From assembly GCA_021604585.1 (NCBI GenBank), contig BQJG01000003.1, positions 1 to 64,000 on the forward strand: DNA of 64,000 nt, given 5' to 3'. Under the pieces are notes generated by a model. That model made no database searches. It was given only the letters and a program-made list of their open reading frames with translations, and was not told where the DNA came from. The stretch is from Hyphococcus sp. (GTDB lineage: Bacteria; Pseudomonadota; Alphaproteobacteria; Caulobacterales; Parvularculaceae). Of this stretch, positions 1 to 7,803 are shown in pieces; position 1 is the first letter of the stretch; each line of letters starts with the position of its first letter. Position numbers and translations under genes: made by a program.

Positions 1-1998
1 CAGCGCCAGCGCCGCAGGCGTGACGCCTTCAATCCTTCCGGCCTGACCAAGTGTGGCTGGGCGCGCGTCAATCAGCTTGGAGCGGACCTCATTCGACAGT
101 CCGGTGATCGCCGCATAGTCGAGATTGGCGGGCAGCCGCAAGCTTTCGTCCTTTTTGTAGGCGATGATGTCCGCCTCCTGGCGATGCAGATACCCGGCAT
201 AGAGCGCATCAAAGGCCAATTGTTCCGCCACCGGAACCGGCTGCTGGCTGAGCTCGGGCCAGATCGCGGCCAGCGCCGCCAGATCGACCTCGGGCAGGGC
301 CAGAAGCTCGCTCACCGAGCGGCGGCGGCCATCCTGATTGATCTTGAGGCCGTGTTTTGCAGCCTCATTCGGCGTAATCGTGGTCTCGCGCGCCCATTTG
401 CGAGCAGTTTCCAGCGCCGATTGTTTCACGTGAAACATCTCTGCGCGCGCCGGCCCTACGATGCCGGCGGCGATCCCGACCGGCGTCAGGCGCTGATCGG
501 CATTGTCAGCGCGCAAGGTGAGGCGGTATTCGGCCCGGCTTGTGAACATCCGATAGGGTTCTGTAACTCCGTTAGTTACAAGGTCATCGATCATCACCCC
601 GATATAGGCCTCAGCCCTGTCGAGGATGAACGGCTCGCCGCCATTCGCGCTGCGCGCCGCATTCACCCCGGCGATCAGGCCTTGCGCCGCGGCTTCTTCA
701 TAGCCTGTGGTGCCGTTGATCTGACCTGCGAGGAAAAGCCCGGGCAGGGCGCGGGTTTCCAGTGTCCGCGTAAGGGCGCGCGGGTCCACATAGTCATATT
801 CGATGGCGTAGCCATAGCGGATCACCCGCGCCTCTTCGAGGCCCGGAATGGTTTTCAAGAACGCCGCCTGCACGCCCTCGGGCAGGGAGGTGGAGATGCC
901 GTTGGGATAGACCGTGTGATCGTCCAGGCCCTCGGGTTCGAGGAAGATCTGGTGGCTGTCGCGCTCGGCGAAACGCACCACCTTGTCTTCGATGGAGGGG
1001 CAGTATCGCGGGCCGCGTCCAGAAATCATGCCGCCATAAACCGCTGATTTCGTTATGTTTTGTTCGATAATGCAGTGCGTCTCGGCGGTCGTATAGGTGA
1101 TCCCGCAGGCGATTTGCGGCACCTCGACCTTGCCCGTCATAAACGAAAACGGCACGGGTTCGGGGTCGGCCGGCTGCATTTCCAGCCGGTCCCAGTCAAT
1201 AGTGCGGCCATCGAGGCGCGCCGGCGTGCCAGTCTTGAGGCGGCCCATTTTGAGGCCCAGCTCATAGAGCCGGTCGGAGAGGGCGATCGCCGGAACCTCA
1301 ACGTCGCTCCAGTCTTCCGCCATCCAGTCTTTATCGGTGGCGCGCGCCTTGGCCCGACCGGCGGGCAAGCGCTTGTCGCCGATATGAATGACGCCCTTGA
1401 GGAAGGTGCCGGTGGTGAGGACCACGGCGCGCGCGCGAATGCGCTCTCCTGCATCAGTGATTATGCCTGCGACGACCCCCATCCCCGGCTTCGCCGGTAC
1501 TTCCCCCGTAAACGGGGGAAGAGGATGCTCCGTTTCTGTGCAACCTAATTCCTCCCCCGCCTGCGGGGGAGGTGTCCGCGAAGCGGACGGAGGGGGTGTT
1601 CCACGTGGAACATTTTCGACGATCAGGTCTTCCACCGCCGCCTCGAGGATCTCGAGGTTCGGATAATCAGACAGGATCGCCTGCATGGTCTGACGGTAGA
1701 GCCTGCGGTCGGCCTGGGCGCGCGGGCCGCGCACCGCCGGGCCTTTGGAACGGTTCAGCATGCGGAACTGGATCCCGGCCTTGTCGATGACCCGGCCCAT
1801 CAGCCCGTCCAGCGCATCGACCTCGCGCACCAGATGGCCCTTGCCGAGCCCGCCAATCGCCGGATTGCACGACATCTCGCCGATGGTCTCGCGCTTGTGG
1901 GTGGCGAGCAGGGTCTTGGCCCCTGCGCGCGCGGCCGCCGCCGCAGCCTCACAGCCGGCATGTCCTCCACCAATCACGATGACGTCGTAGTTCTTCAT
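1..1998 (-). CDS. mnmG: MnmG (GidA), tRNA U34 carboxymethylaminomethyl-modifying subunit, 3' end off the left edge
   Basis: FAD-dependent partner of MnmE, which together install the cmnm5/cmnm5s2 group on the wobble uridine of certain tRNAs. The frame starts with [19 protein letters not shown] (FAD-binding GGGHAG), then [46 protein letters not shown]-type and [16 protein letters not shown] blocks, and is open to base 1, where it reads [10 protein letters not shown]; only about a dozen residues are missing compared with E. coli MnmG. The ATG at 1998 is fixed by the Rossmann fold. Residues about 130-173 are an in-frame insertion of repeat DNA, replacing a short surface hairpin between LIVEN and GVVAGII. 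Two parS sites lie inside the coding sequence. In related genomes rsmG-parA-parB follow downstream; that part is outside the window. Confidence 0.96.
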   Translation of the reverse strand, partial: MKNYDVIVIGGGHAGCEAAAAAARAGAKTLLATHKRETIGEMSCNPAIGGLGKGHLVREVDALDGLMGRVIDKAGIQFRMLNRSKGPAVRGPRAQADRRLYRQTMQAILSDYPNLEILEAAVEDLIVENVPRGTPPPSASRTPPPQAGEELGCTETEHPLPPFTGEVPAKPGMGVVAGIITDAGERIRARAVVLTTGTFLKGVIHIGDKRLPAGRAKARATDKDWMAEDWSDVEVPAIALSDRLYELGLKMGRLKTGTPARLDGRTIDWDRLEMQPADPEPVPFSFMTGKVEVPQIACGITYTTAETHCIIEQNITKSAVYGGMISGRGPRYCPSIEDKVVRFAERDSHQIFLEPEGLDDHTVYPNGISTSLPEGVQAAFLKTIPGLEEARVIRYGYAIEYDYVDPRALTRTLETRALPGLFLAGQINGTTGYEEAAAQGLIAGVNAARSANGGEPFILDRAEAYIGVMIDDLVTNGVTEPYRMFTSRAEYRLTLRADNADQRLTPVGIAAGIVGPARAEMFHVKQSALETARKWARETTITPNEAAKHGLKINQDGRRRSVSELLALPEVDLAALAAIWPELSQQPVPVAEQLAFDALYAGYLHRQEADIIAYKKDESLRLPANLDYAAITGLSNEVRSKLIDARPATLGQAGRIEGVTPAALAL
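422..437. other. parS: parS centromere site 1 (inside mnmG)
   Basis: Perfect 16-bp palindrome TGTTTCACGTGAAACA, identical to the canonical ParB-binding parS sequence. It sits in the mnmG coding sequence and encodes part of a FHVKQ stretch near residue 523. ParB nucleates here and the ParABS system moves the origin region; parAB usually lie just downstream of mnmG-rsmG in this group. Confidence 0.93.
1480..1611. repeat. In-frame palindromic repeat insertion in mnmG
   Basis: About 132 bp (44 codons) interrupt the conserved MnmG sequence between LIVEN and GVVAGI. The DNA has short inverted repeats: CCCCGGCTTCGCCGG-like, TTCCCCCGTAAACGGGGGAA, CCTCCCCCGCCTGCGGGGGAGG-like, and TGTCCGCGAAGCGGACGG. 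Such units are familiar as intergenic repeats in alphaproteobacteria. All codons stay open on the minus strand and give a Pro/Glu/Gly-rich peptide ([16 protein letters not shown]...), so the reading frame has been kept. The right end of the insert is the parS site at 1597-1612. The mechanism resembles the palindromic elements found inside Rickettsia genes; homology to those is not implied. Confidence 0.85.
1597..1612. other. parS: parS centromere site 2 (in the mnmG repeat insertion)
   Basis: Perfect palindrome TGTTCCACGTGGAACA, the GG/CC variant of parS that is common in alphaproteobacteria. It forms the boundary of the repeat insertion in mnmG and is translated as VPRGT, so the repeat and the ParB site may have arrived together (inference). 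Confidence 0.92.
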
Positions 1999-2072
1999 CC
2001 TAGTCCTCTGGCCGCGGGATATAGGCCCGGGCCTGACGCAATGCACCTGTTTTCCGGACTGATGATCCGGAA

Positions 2073-2088
2073 TGTTTCACGTGGAACA
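2073..2088. other. parS: parS centromere site 3 (upstream of mnmG)
   Basis: TGTTTCACGTGGAACA, a hybrid of the two other sites: the left half matches site 1 and the right half matches site 2. It lies 75 bp upstream of the mnmG start codon and just beyond the stop of the next minus-strand small gene. Three sites within 1.7 kb form a typical parS cluster. Confidence 0.92.
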
Positions 2089-2102
2089 ATTGAAAAGCGC
2101 CG

Positions 2103-2327
2103 TCAGTAGCCGCAAGCCTTGGCCGCGACAGTCACAACCAGCAGCCAGAGCCCGTTAATGGTCAGCGCCGGCGTGTGGTCGAACAACGCCTCAGCCCATG
2201 CGTCAGGGGTCTTCGCCTTTAAAGCCTGACGGATAAATTGCCGAAGGGTGAAAAGACAAAGCAACCCGACCGAGACCAGAAGGCCCAATCCGATCCAGAA
2301 AAACTGGCTATCCGGCGCAACACACAT
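2103..2327 (-). CDS. Small two-helix membrane protein, unknown function
   Basis: 74 residues, same strand as mnmG and mnmE. Two hydrophobic stretches are visible, FFWIGLGLLVSVGLLCLF at about residues 9-26 and LTINGLWLLVVTVAA at about 55-70, joined by a charged linker (RQALKAKTPDAWAEALFDH), so it is probably an inner-membrane hairpin. The ATG at 2327 has only a weak upstream AAGG. Its stop lies 15 bp from parS site 3. I do not recognise the family; an ORF in another frame (2219-2440) overlaps it but has no membrane-like or conserved features. Confidence 0.5.
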   Translation of the reverse strand: MCVAPDSQFFWIGLGLLVSVGLLCLFTLRQFIRQALKAKTPDAWAEALFDHTPALTINGLWLLVVTVAAKACGY

Positions 2328-2568
2328 GCCTTGAGGCTTAGGACGTCGCGCTTTCCAATTCGTTCACGGGGGGCATCATAAGCGCTCCCGGGAGAGGGGG
2401 GATAAGTTTTCCGGTCACGAATTGTTTCGCGCTCTTTCACCGCGCCTCCCCGGGTCTCGCCGGGCCTTTTTTACAATTTGGAAAGCATGCAGTGCAGCAA
2501 CAGCGCTGGGCATACTTGCTGCAATTCAGCCCTTCACTTGTGGGGAAACAACACAAAAGGGGCTCCTT

Positions 2569-2901
2569 ATGGTGCAATCCGCAAAACTCCAGACCGTCAA
2601 TCCGCTTCCGGGGGGAAAGCCATTATTCGGACCAAAACCATCTACAGCGCCAGAAAAAGCGCGCAGCCTTCAGGATCGGTTGCAGCGTCTCGTTTCGGCG
2701 CCAGCCCCAAGGCAAAGCCCAAAGCAAAGTTTTGTGGACCAGCTCAGTGAGCGGCTGCAGGAGAAATATCGTGAATATGAACGCGCCGCTCTCAGGTTGG
2801 AGCTCAGGGGCGAGCATGACGCCGCGAAAGTCCTGCGCCAGGCGGCCGGACGCGCGCGGTTGCTGCGCAATACGCACACGGAAGAGGGCGAAATCGCCTA
2901 A
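2569..2901 (+). CDS. Small basic protein, first of a tandem paralogous pair
   Basis: 110 residues of unknown function. The start at 2569 is chosen because the next gene has the same leader (ACAAAGGGGCTC..TTATGG) just before its ATG; a longer upstream reading frame (from 2422) is not shared. The C-terminal half, LQEKYREYERAALRLELRGE then HDAAKVLRQAAGRARLLRN, is an amphipathic, probably helical region that matches the gene at 3049 almost residue for residue. The N-terminal 55 residues are Pro/Lys-rich and not conserved between the two, except for a PLFGP motif. The gene lies between the mnmG and mnmE blocks on the opposite strand, close to parS. I do not recognise a named family. Confidence 0.72.
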   Translation: MVQSAKLQTVNPLPGGKPLFGPKPSTAPEKARSLQDRLQRLVSAPAPRQSPKQSFVDQLSERLQEKYREYERAALRLELRGEHDAAKVLRQAAGRARLLRNTHTEEGEIA

Positions 2902-3048
2902 ACCACCGTATACGGAAGATTCTACAATCCGGAATCGGTTCCTAGAATACCTTTACAAATCAGCAAGTTAGCCCTTTGGCGCCCGTTTCAGGCATGTGGG
3001 ATGCAGCGAATTCGCGTGCCACACGAAAACAGCACAAAGGGGCTCATT

Positions 3049-3336
3049 ATGGCGCATTTTACGAAAACCCGTTGCACTTTACGGCCGCTCTTCGGACCGG
3101 CCACCCCCCGGCAGAAGCCGACATGCGGTCCTGTGTATGAACTTGAAACAGCCATCGAACTCGACCGGCGGCTGAAGCAGAAATATCGCGGCTATGAACG
3201 GGCCGCCGCCAGGCTCGACCTGAATGGCGAGCGCGACGCAGCCAAGGTGCTGCGCCGGGCGGCGGACCGGGTGCGATTGCTGCGCAGCGTGGCGACTGAA
3301 CGGGCGGTCGATCTTTCGGCCGGCCAGGCGCGCTGA
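3049..3336 (+). CDS. Small basic protein, second of a tandem paralogous pair
   Basis: 95 residues. Shares with the 2569 gene the C-terminal block (LKQKYRGYERAAARLDLNGE, RDAAKVLRRAADRVRLLRS), the PLFGP motif near the N-terminus and the leader sequence before the ATG, so both coding and upstream DNA were duplicated. Arg/Lys-rich with a helical pattern; a nucleic-acid-binding or protein-interaction role is possible but is only inference. About 290 bp follow without a convincing gene. Confidence 0.72.
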   Translation: MAHFTKTRCTLRPLFGPATPRQKPTCGPVYELETAIELDRRLKQKYRGYERAAARLDLNGERDAAKVLRRAADRVRLLRSVATERAVDLSAGQAR

Positions 3337-3624
3337 CCCTCCCTTGCGTGGGACGGCCGCCCTACCCGTCCTACGCCAGCGGCGCGCCGGAAGGCGCCGT
3401 GGGAGACCCTTCGCCATGGCTTACCGCCCCGGCCCAAGCCTGCGAAGGCGCATCGCCCTCCGCGCGCGCCGCACATTTTTCGGTTACGGGATGACCTGCG
3501 TATCCGCTAGTCCAAAACGTCTTTTGATAAAAATGACGTGTCGGTTTTCACGCCGCTGCAGCCCTGCCAGCAATAAATTGGGCGGCTGCGGACGCTTCTA
3601 TGGATTTTTGCCCTGGGCGCACTC

Positions 3625-3855
3625 GTGGCCGGCTATGTTATTGGCGGCCGCCATGTTCCGCATCCGCTGCGCATCTTTCCGGCCAAAGGCTGCGTCATCA
3701 AAGGCAATGTCAGCCAAAACGTCGGCGCGCGCATCTATCACGTGCCCGGGCAGAAATATTACGCTGGCACGGTGATTTCACCCGAACGTGGCGAACGCTG
3801 GTTTTGTTCAGAATCAGAGGCGAGGCAAGCGGGCTGGCGGCGGGCAGGGCGGTAA
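3625..3855 (+). CDS. Sunset-domain-type membrane-anchored protein, start uncertain
   Basis: The C-terminal part, CVIKGNVSQNVGARIYHVPG then QKYYAGTVISPERGERWFCS, is the short 'sunset' type module seen at the end of many alphaproteobacterial exported proteins. The GTG at 3625 is the first standard start codon, but the frame is open back to a stop at 3574-3576, and the extra codons give RLRTLLWIFALGALVAGYVI, a good membrane anchor. The natural start may therefore be a rare codon (ATT 3577 or CTG 3586), or the 5' end is damaged. Convergent with mnmE. Role unknown. Confidence 0.6.
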   Translation: MAGYVIGGRHVPHPLRIFPAKGCVIKGNVSQNVGARIYHVPGQKYYAGTVISPERGERWFCSESEARQAGWRRAGR

Positions 3856-3865
3856 GCCATACCGC

Positions 3866-5362
3866 TTATTTCCCAATGCAAAAACTCGAGAAAATCTCGC
3901 CCAAAACGTCCTCAACGCCGACCGCGCCGGTGATCTTGCCCAGCGCCCGGGCCGCAAGGCGGGCGTCCTCGGCGGCCAGTTCTGGGGCGCGGGCAATCAG
4001 GCTTTCCGCCCGGGAAAGCGCCGCGAGGGCTTCCTCCACCGCTTGAACATGGCGGATGCGGGTGAGGGCGGGGCCGTCCGCGAAGTCGCCGCCCGCCGCT
4101 TTCGCGGTCAGCGCCTCAACCAGTTTGGCCATACCGGCGCCGGTTTTCGCCGAAAGGGCGAGCTCCGTGAACCCGGACTGCTCCATTTTGGGAACACCGC
4201 CCAAGTCGGCCTTGTTCCACACGATGATGTCGCCGGGTTTCAGCAGGTCAGACCCCTCACCCGAATTTCCAAGAGGAAATTCGACCTCTCCCAAGGGAGA
4301 GGTAGGGCGTTGCGCATGAGGCAAGCTTACCTTTCCCTCGCGAGAGGTAATGGGTTGCGCTTGCGGCAGGTCTACCTCTCCCTTGGGAGAGGTCGAAGGC
4401 GCGCCAGCGCCTTCGGGTGAGGGGGCTGCGCCAGTCCACTCGGTCGTCAGATCCATAACCAGCACGCGAATGTCAGCCTCTTCGGCGCGTTTTCTCGCCC
4501 GTTTCATGCCCTCCGCCTCAATGGCGTCGCCTGTAGCCTCGCGCAAGCCCGCCGTATCGGCAATGGCCGCGACCACGCCGCCGAGATCGAGGCGGGTTTC
4601 GACAATATCGCGGGTCGTCCCGGCGGTCTCCGAGACGATGGCGACATCCGACCCGGCGAGCGCGTTCACCAGCGACGACTTGCCGGCGTTGGGCGCGCCG
4701 ATCACGGCAATCGAGACGCCTTCGCGAATTCTCCGTGCACTGACCGATTGGTTAAGGAACGTGATTAACGACTCCTGAAGCGCGTCGATGGCCGGTCCGG
4801 CGGAGGCGGCGACCGCGGCCGGCACATCGCCTTCATCAGGGAAATCGATGTCGGCTTCGAGCGGCGCCATGACGGCCAGAATCTGCGCCCGCCAGCCTTC
4901 GGCCAGCGCCGACAGCCGCCCGTCAAGCTGACCCAAAGCCTGCTTTTTCTGCAGGATCGTTTCGGCATCGATAAGATCGGCGAGCGCCTCCGCCTGGGCC
5001 AAATCCAGCTTGCCGTTTTTGAGCGCCCGCAAGGTGAATTCGCCCGCCTCGGCCGGCCGGGCGCCGAGCCTCGCCAGCGCGTCATAGAGCGCCGTTTCGA
5101 CCGCGCGCGAGCCGTGAAGATGAAATTCGGCGACGTCTTCGCCAGTGTAGCTTTTCGGGCCTTCAAAAAGTATGGCCAGGCCTTTGTCGATGATTTGGCC
5201 GTCCTCCGGGTCGCGCAGCACTCCCATTTCGGCTGCGCGATACTTAATCTGTTTACCAACCAATTCTTTGAAAATGCGAAAAGCATCCGGTCCAGACAGA
5301 CGAAACACCGCGACTCCGGCTTTCCCGGCGCCGGAAGCCCGGGCGAAAATCGTGTCGGTCAT
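3866..5362 (-). CDS. mnmE: MnmE (TrmE), tRNA modification GTPase
   Basis: K+-dependent GTPase that works with MnmG on tRNA wobble uridines. The N-terminal formyl-THF-binding domain (TIFARASGAGKAGVAVFRLSG) is followed by the helical domain and an inserted G domain: G1 GAPNAGKSS at residues 222-230, G2 TTRD about 249, G3 DTAG 269, G4 NKAD 383. The protein ends with the hallmark FCIGK. At 498 residues it is about 45-50 longer than usual; the excess is a repeat peptide at residues about 311-372, between G3 and G4. The ATG at 5362 overlaps the stop of the upstream DUF6489 gene (TAATG), and this start matches other MnmE N-termini better than the longer frame. Confidence 0.96.
   Translation of the reverse strand: MTDTIFARASGAGKAGVAVFRLSGPDAFRIFKELVGKQIKYRAAEMGVLRDPEDGQIIDKGLAILFEGPKSYTGEDVAEFHLHGSRAVETALYDALARLGARPAEAGEFTLRALKNGKLDLAQAEALADLIDAETILQKKQALGQLDGRLSALAEGWRAQILAVMAPLEADIDFPDEGDVPAAVAASAGPAIDALQESLITFLNQSVSARRIREGVSIAVIGAPNAGKSSLVNALAGSDVAIVSETAGTTRDIVETRLDLGGVVAAIADTAGLREATGDAIEAEGMKRARKRAEEADIRVLVMDLTTEWTGAAPSPEGAGAPSTSPKGEVDLPQAQPITSREGKVSLPHAQRPTSPLGEVEFPLGNSGEGSDLLKPGDIIVWNKADLGGVPKMEQSGFTELALSAKTGAGMAKLVEALTAKAAGGDFADGPALTRIRHVQAVEEALAALSRAESLIARAPELAAEDARLAARALGKITGAVGVEDVLGEIFSSFCIGK
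4284..4393. repeat. Tandem 45-bp palindromic repeats inserted in the mnmE G domain
   Basis: Three palindromes, ACCTCTCCCAAGGGAGAGGT at 4284, ACCTTTCCCTCGCGAGAGGT at 4329 and ACCTCTCCCTTGGGAGAGGT at 4374, are spaced exactly 45 bp apart. Because 45 is a multiple of 3, they encode a 15-residue repeat in MnmE (TSPKGEVDLPQAQPI, TSREGKVSLPHAQRP, TSPLGEVEFPLGNSG). The whole insertion, including flanking repeat-like DNA, covers about 4247-4432. Compensating base differences in the arms suggest that the hairpin itself is maintained. Confidence 0.9.
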
Positions 5363-5598
5363 TACGGCTTCTTCTTCGCACCCATGCCCATCATGTTCTG
5401 GAACTGCTCCATACCCTTGGTAGAGGTCGCCATCCATTGCGCCATGAAGCGTTCCGGATCGGCCAGGGTGTCCATATTGTCCTTGGCGCGCTTCATCATC
5501 TCCGAGACGATCATGTCGTTCATGGGCTCAATATCGGGTTGGCCGAAAAAGGCCCGCGCTTCGGCCGGGGTGCAATCGATGTTGATGGTCAGTTTCAT
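5362..5598 (-). CDS. DUF6489 family protein
   Basis: 78-residue protein beginning MKLTINIDCTPAEARAFFGQ and rich in Met in the second half (PMNDMIVSEMMKRAK, FMAQWMATSTKGMEQFQNMM). This pattern fits DUF6489, small proteins of unknown function found in alphaproteobacteria, often next to mnmE or poly-hydroxyalkanoate-related genes. The family assignment is from memory of the pattern. The stop TAA shares a base with the mnmE start, so translation is likely coupled. Confidence 0.8.
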   Translation of the reverse strand: MKLTINIDCTPAEARAFFGQPDIEPMNDMIVSEMMKRAKDNMDTLADPERFMAQWMATSTKGMEQFQNMMGMGAKKKP

Positions 5599-5668
5599 GG
5601 GCGGGGCCTCCTCAATAGCGCTTGGGCAGGCTCTAGCGCATATAGAGGCGGCGGGACAGGGCTATCCC

Positions 5669-7195
5669 TTATACCTCGACAGGCGGAACGGGCTGCGGCG
5701 GCGCGCTGGGGTCAAGCTCGGGGACGTCGATGACGCCGCGCCCGACATGGCTGCGGCCGCGGCCGTAAAGGAAATAGACGGCCAGCCCGATCACCGCCCA
5801 GATGGCGAACAACATCAATGTGTAATGCGATAGGCTGAAAAACAGATAGACGCAGCCAATAATTGCAACCGGCGCGATTACATAAACCGCTGGCGTCCGG
5901 AAAGGCCGCGCCCTGGCCGGGTCTGTGCGCCGCAACACCATGACCGCAACCGACACCATGGCGAAGGCGAAAAGGGTTCCCGAGTTGGAAATGTCCGCAA
6001 GCGCCCCCACCGGAAAGAACGCCGCGAACACCGCCACGAACACGCCGGTCACGATGGTGATCACATGCGGTGTGTGAAAACGCGGATGAATTTTGGAGAA
6101 TACGCCCGGCAACAGGCCGTCGCGGCTCATCACAAAGAAAATCCGGGTCTGGCCGAACATCATCATCAAGATCACCGAAGGCAGGGCGATGCCGGCGGCG
6201 AGCCCCACCAGATTGCCGATCTGCGGCCAGCCGATTTCGCGCAAGGTCCAGGCGATCGCCTCTCGCGAACACACCACCGCTTCATTGGCGATACCATTGC
6301 AGGCAACCGTCAGCGCGGCGCTGCCCGGCGCGAGACCCGATCCATCCGCCGCCAGCATGGGCTGCGCGCCGACCGTGCCGGTGACGCCGGCCGCCACCAG
6401 AATATAGAACACCGTACAAATCGTCAGTGAACCAATCAATCCGATGGGCATGTTGCGCTGGGGGTTGCGCGTTTCCTCGGCGGCGGTGGAGACTGCGTCA
6501 AAGCCCACATAGGCGAAGAAAATCGACGCGGCGGCGGCGGAAATGCCGCCAATCCCGAGCGGTGCGAATGGCTCGAAATTCTCGGCGTTCATCACCGGCA
6601 GAGCAAGAACAATGAACACCGTCAACGCCGTGATTTTAACGCATACGAGCACTGCGTTAACTCGCGCGCTTTCGGTGGTGCCGATCACCAACAGCCACGT
6701 CACCGCCAGCGCAATGAACGCTGCCGGCACGTTAACGATCCCACCGCCGCTGGGGCCGGCGATAAAGGCGAGCGGCAGATCGATTCCGAGAACGTTATGC
6801 AGAATGCCGACCACATAACCGGACCAGCCTACCGAAACAGCGCCAGCCGCCACCGCATATTCCAGCACCAGCGCCCAGCCCACCATCCAGGCGAGCACCT
6901 CGCCCATAACCGCATATGTATAAGTGTAAGCCGAGCCCGACACCGGAACCATAGAAGCGAGTTCGGCGTAGCAAAGCGCCGCCACGGCGCAGACGGACGC
7001 CGCGATGATGAAGGAGATCATCATTCCCGGCCCGGCCTTTTGCGCGGCTTCGGCGGTGAGAACGAAAATGCCGGTGCCGATAATAGCGCCGACGCCAAGC
7101 ATGGTCAGTTGAAATGCGCCAAGCGAGCGCGGCAGCGCGTGTTTCTCGGCGGTCGCGAGAATCGCATCGAGCGATTTCACCCGGTCAAACAACAT
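5669..7195 (-). CDS. APC-family amino acid permease (cationic amino acid transporter type)
   Basis: About 508-residue inner-membrane permease with roughly 12-14 hydrophobic segments. The conserved first helix GVGAIIGTGIFVLTAEAA, GPGMMISFIIAA and the TM6-TM8 region (FFAYVGFDAVSTAAEETRNPQR) are typical of CAT/YfnA-like transporters of the amino acid-polyamine-organocation superfamily. The start ATG 7195 (MLFDRVKSLDAI) is chosen by similarity to relatives; a longer frame to 7348 is open but not family-like. No good Shine-Dalgarno is visible. Substrate cannot be told from sequence. Confidence 0.9.
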   Translation of the reverse strand: MLFDRVKSLDAILATAEKHALPRSLGAFQLTMLGVGAIIGTGIFVLTAEAAQKAGPGMMISFIIAASVCAVAALCYAELASMVPVSGSAYTYTYAVMGEVLAWMVGWALVLEYAVAAGAVSVGWSGYVVGILHNVLGIDLPLAFIAGPSGGGIVNVPAAFIALAVTWLLVIGTTESARVNAVLVCVKITALTVFIVLALPVMNAENFEPFAPLGIGGISAAAASIFFAYVGFDAVSTAAEETRNPQRNMPIGLIGSLTICTVFYILVAAGVTGTVGAQPMLAADGSGLAPGSAALTVACNGIANEAVVCSREAIAWTLREIGWPQIGNLVGLAAGIALPSVILMMMFGQTRIFFVMSRDGLLPGVFSKIHPRFHTPHVITIVTGVFVAVFAAFFPVGALADISNSGTLFAFAMVSVAVMVLRRTDPARARPFRTPAVYVIAPVAIIGCVYLFFSLSHYTLMLFAIWAVIGLAVYFLYGRGRSHVGRGVIDVPELDPSAPPQPVPPVEV

Positions 7196-7398
7196 GTGAG
7201 GAGGATCTTTCGCGGCAATTGCGAGCGCGGACGCTACGCCGAATTCAAAAACACGCAAGCAGTATCTTGCGCAGGCCACAGAGATACAGTGGCGGCCCTC
7301 CCGCGCTCGTGACTTGCCGAGCCTCGCGCCTTGCCTATCTCCCGTCAATCATTGACGTTGCAAAAGCGCTGTTTCCTTAGGCGCAATAGAGGAGAGCC

Positions 7399-7776
7399 AT
7401 GATGCCCCGCGACGCTGTTCTGATCGACAATCCGGCCCTTAAAGACTTGCCCTTTTCGCCCGCCGTACGTGCTGGCGAGCTCACTTACCTCAGCGGTCAG
7501 GTCGGGCTCGATCCCGCCACCGGCAAGCTCGCCGAGGGCGCGGGCGCGCAAACGGCGCAAGCCCTCGACAATGTCGCTGCTGTCGCCAAAGCGGCGGGCA
7601 AGTCGCTCGATGATGTGGTGAAAGCCAATGTCTTTATTGTCGACATGGCCGACTACGCCGCCGTGAACGAGGCCTACGCGAAAGGTTTTGCAAAACCCTT
7701 CCCGGCGCGCACCTGCGTTGCTGTCGCGGCGCTGCCGCTTGGCGCCCGGGTCGAAATCGAAGTCATCCTGCGCTAG
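7399..7776 (+). CDS. RidA family (YjgF/YER057c/UK114) protein
   Basis: 125 residues, usual length for RidA, which hydrolyses reactive enamine/imine intermediates formed by PLP enzymes. Visible family motifs are LTYLSGQVGLDPATGKL, the ALDNVAAVAKAAG helix, VKANVFIVDM and the C-terminal block PARTCVAVAALPLGARVEIE containing the substrate-carboxylate-binding Arg. Good ribosome-binding site (GAGGAGAG) before the ATG. Probably co-transcribed with the oxidoreductase 28 bp downstream. Confidence 0.92.
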   Translation: MMPRDAVLIDNPALKDLPFSPAVRAGELTYLSGQVGLDPATGKLAEGAGAQTAQALDNVAAVAKAAGKSLDDVVKANVFIVDMADYAAVNEAYAKGFAKPFPARTCVAVAALPLGARVEIEVILR

Positions 7777-7803
7777 ACCTCATCCTTCACCCGGAGCATT
7801 TTC

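Noticed and set aside
2422..2568. N-terminal extension of the small basic protein at 2569
   Set aside because: The shared leader with the paralogue puts the start at 2569, and the extension has no counterpart in the second copy.
4284..4393. CRISPR array made of the 45-bp repeats
   Set aside because: Repeats are palindromic and coding, the segments between them are not spacer-like, and no cas genes are present.
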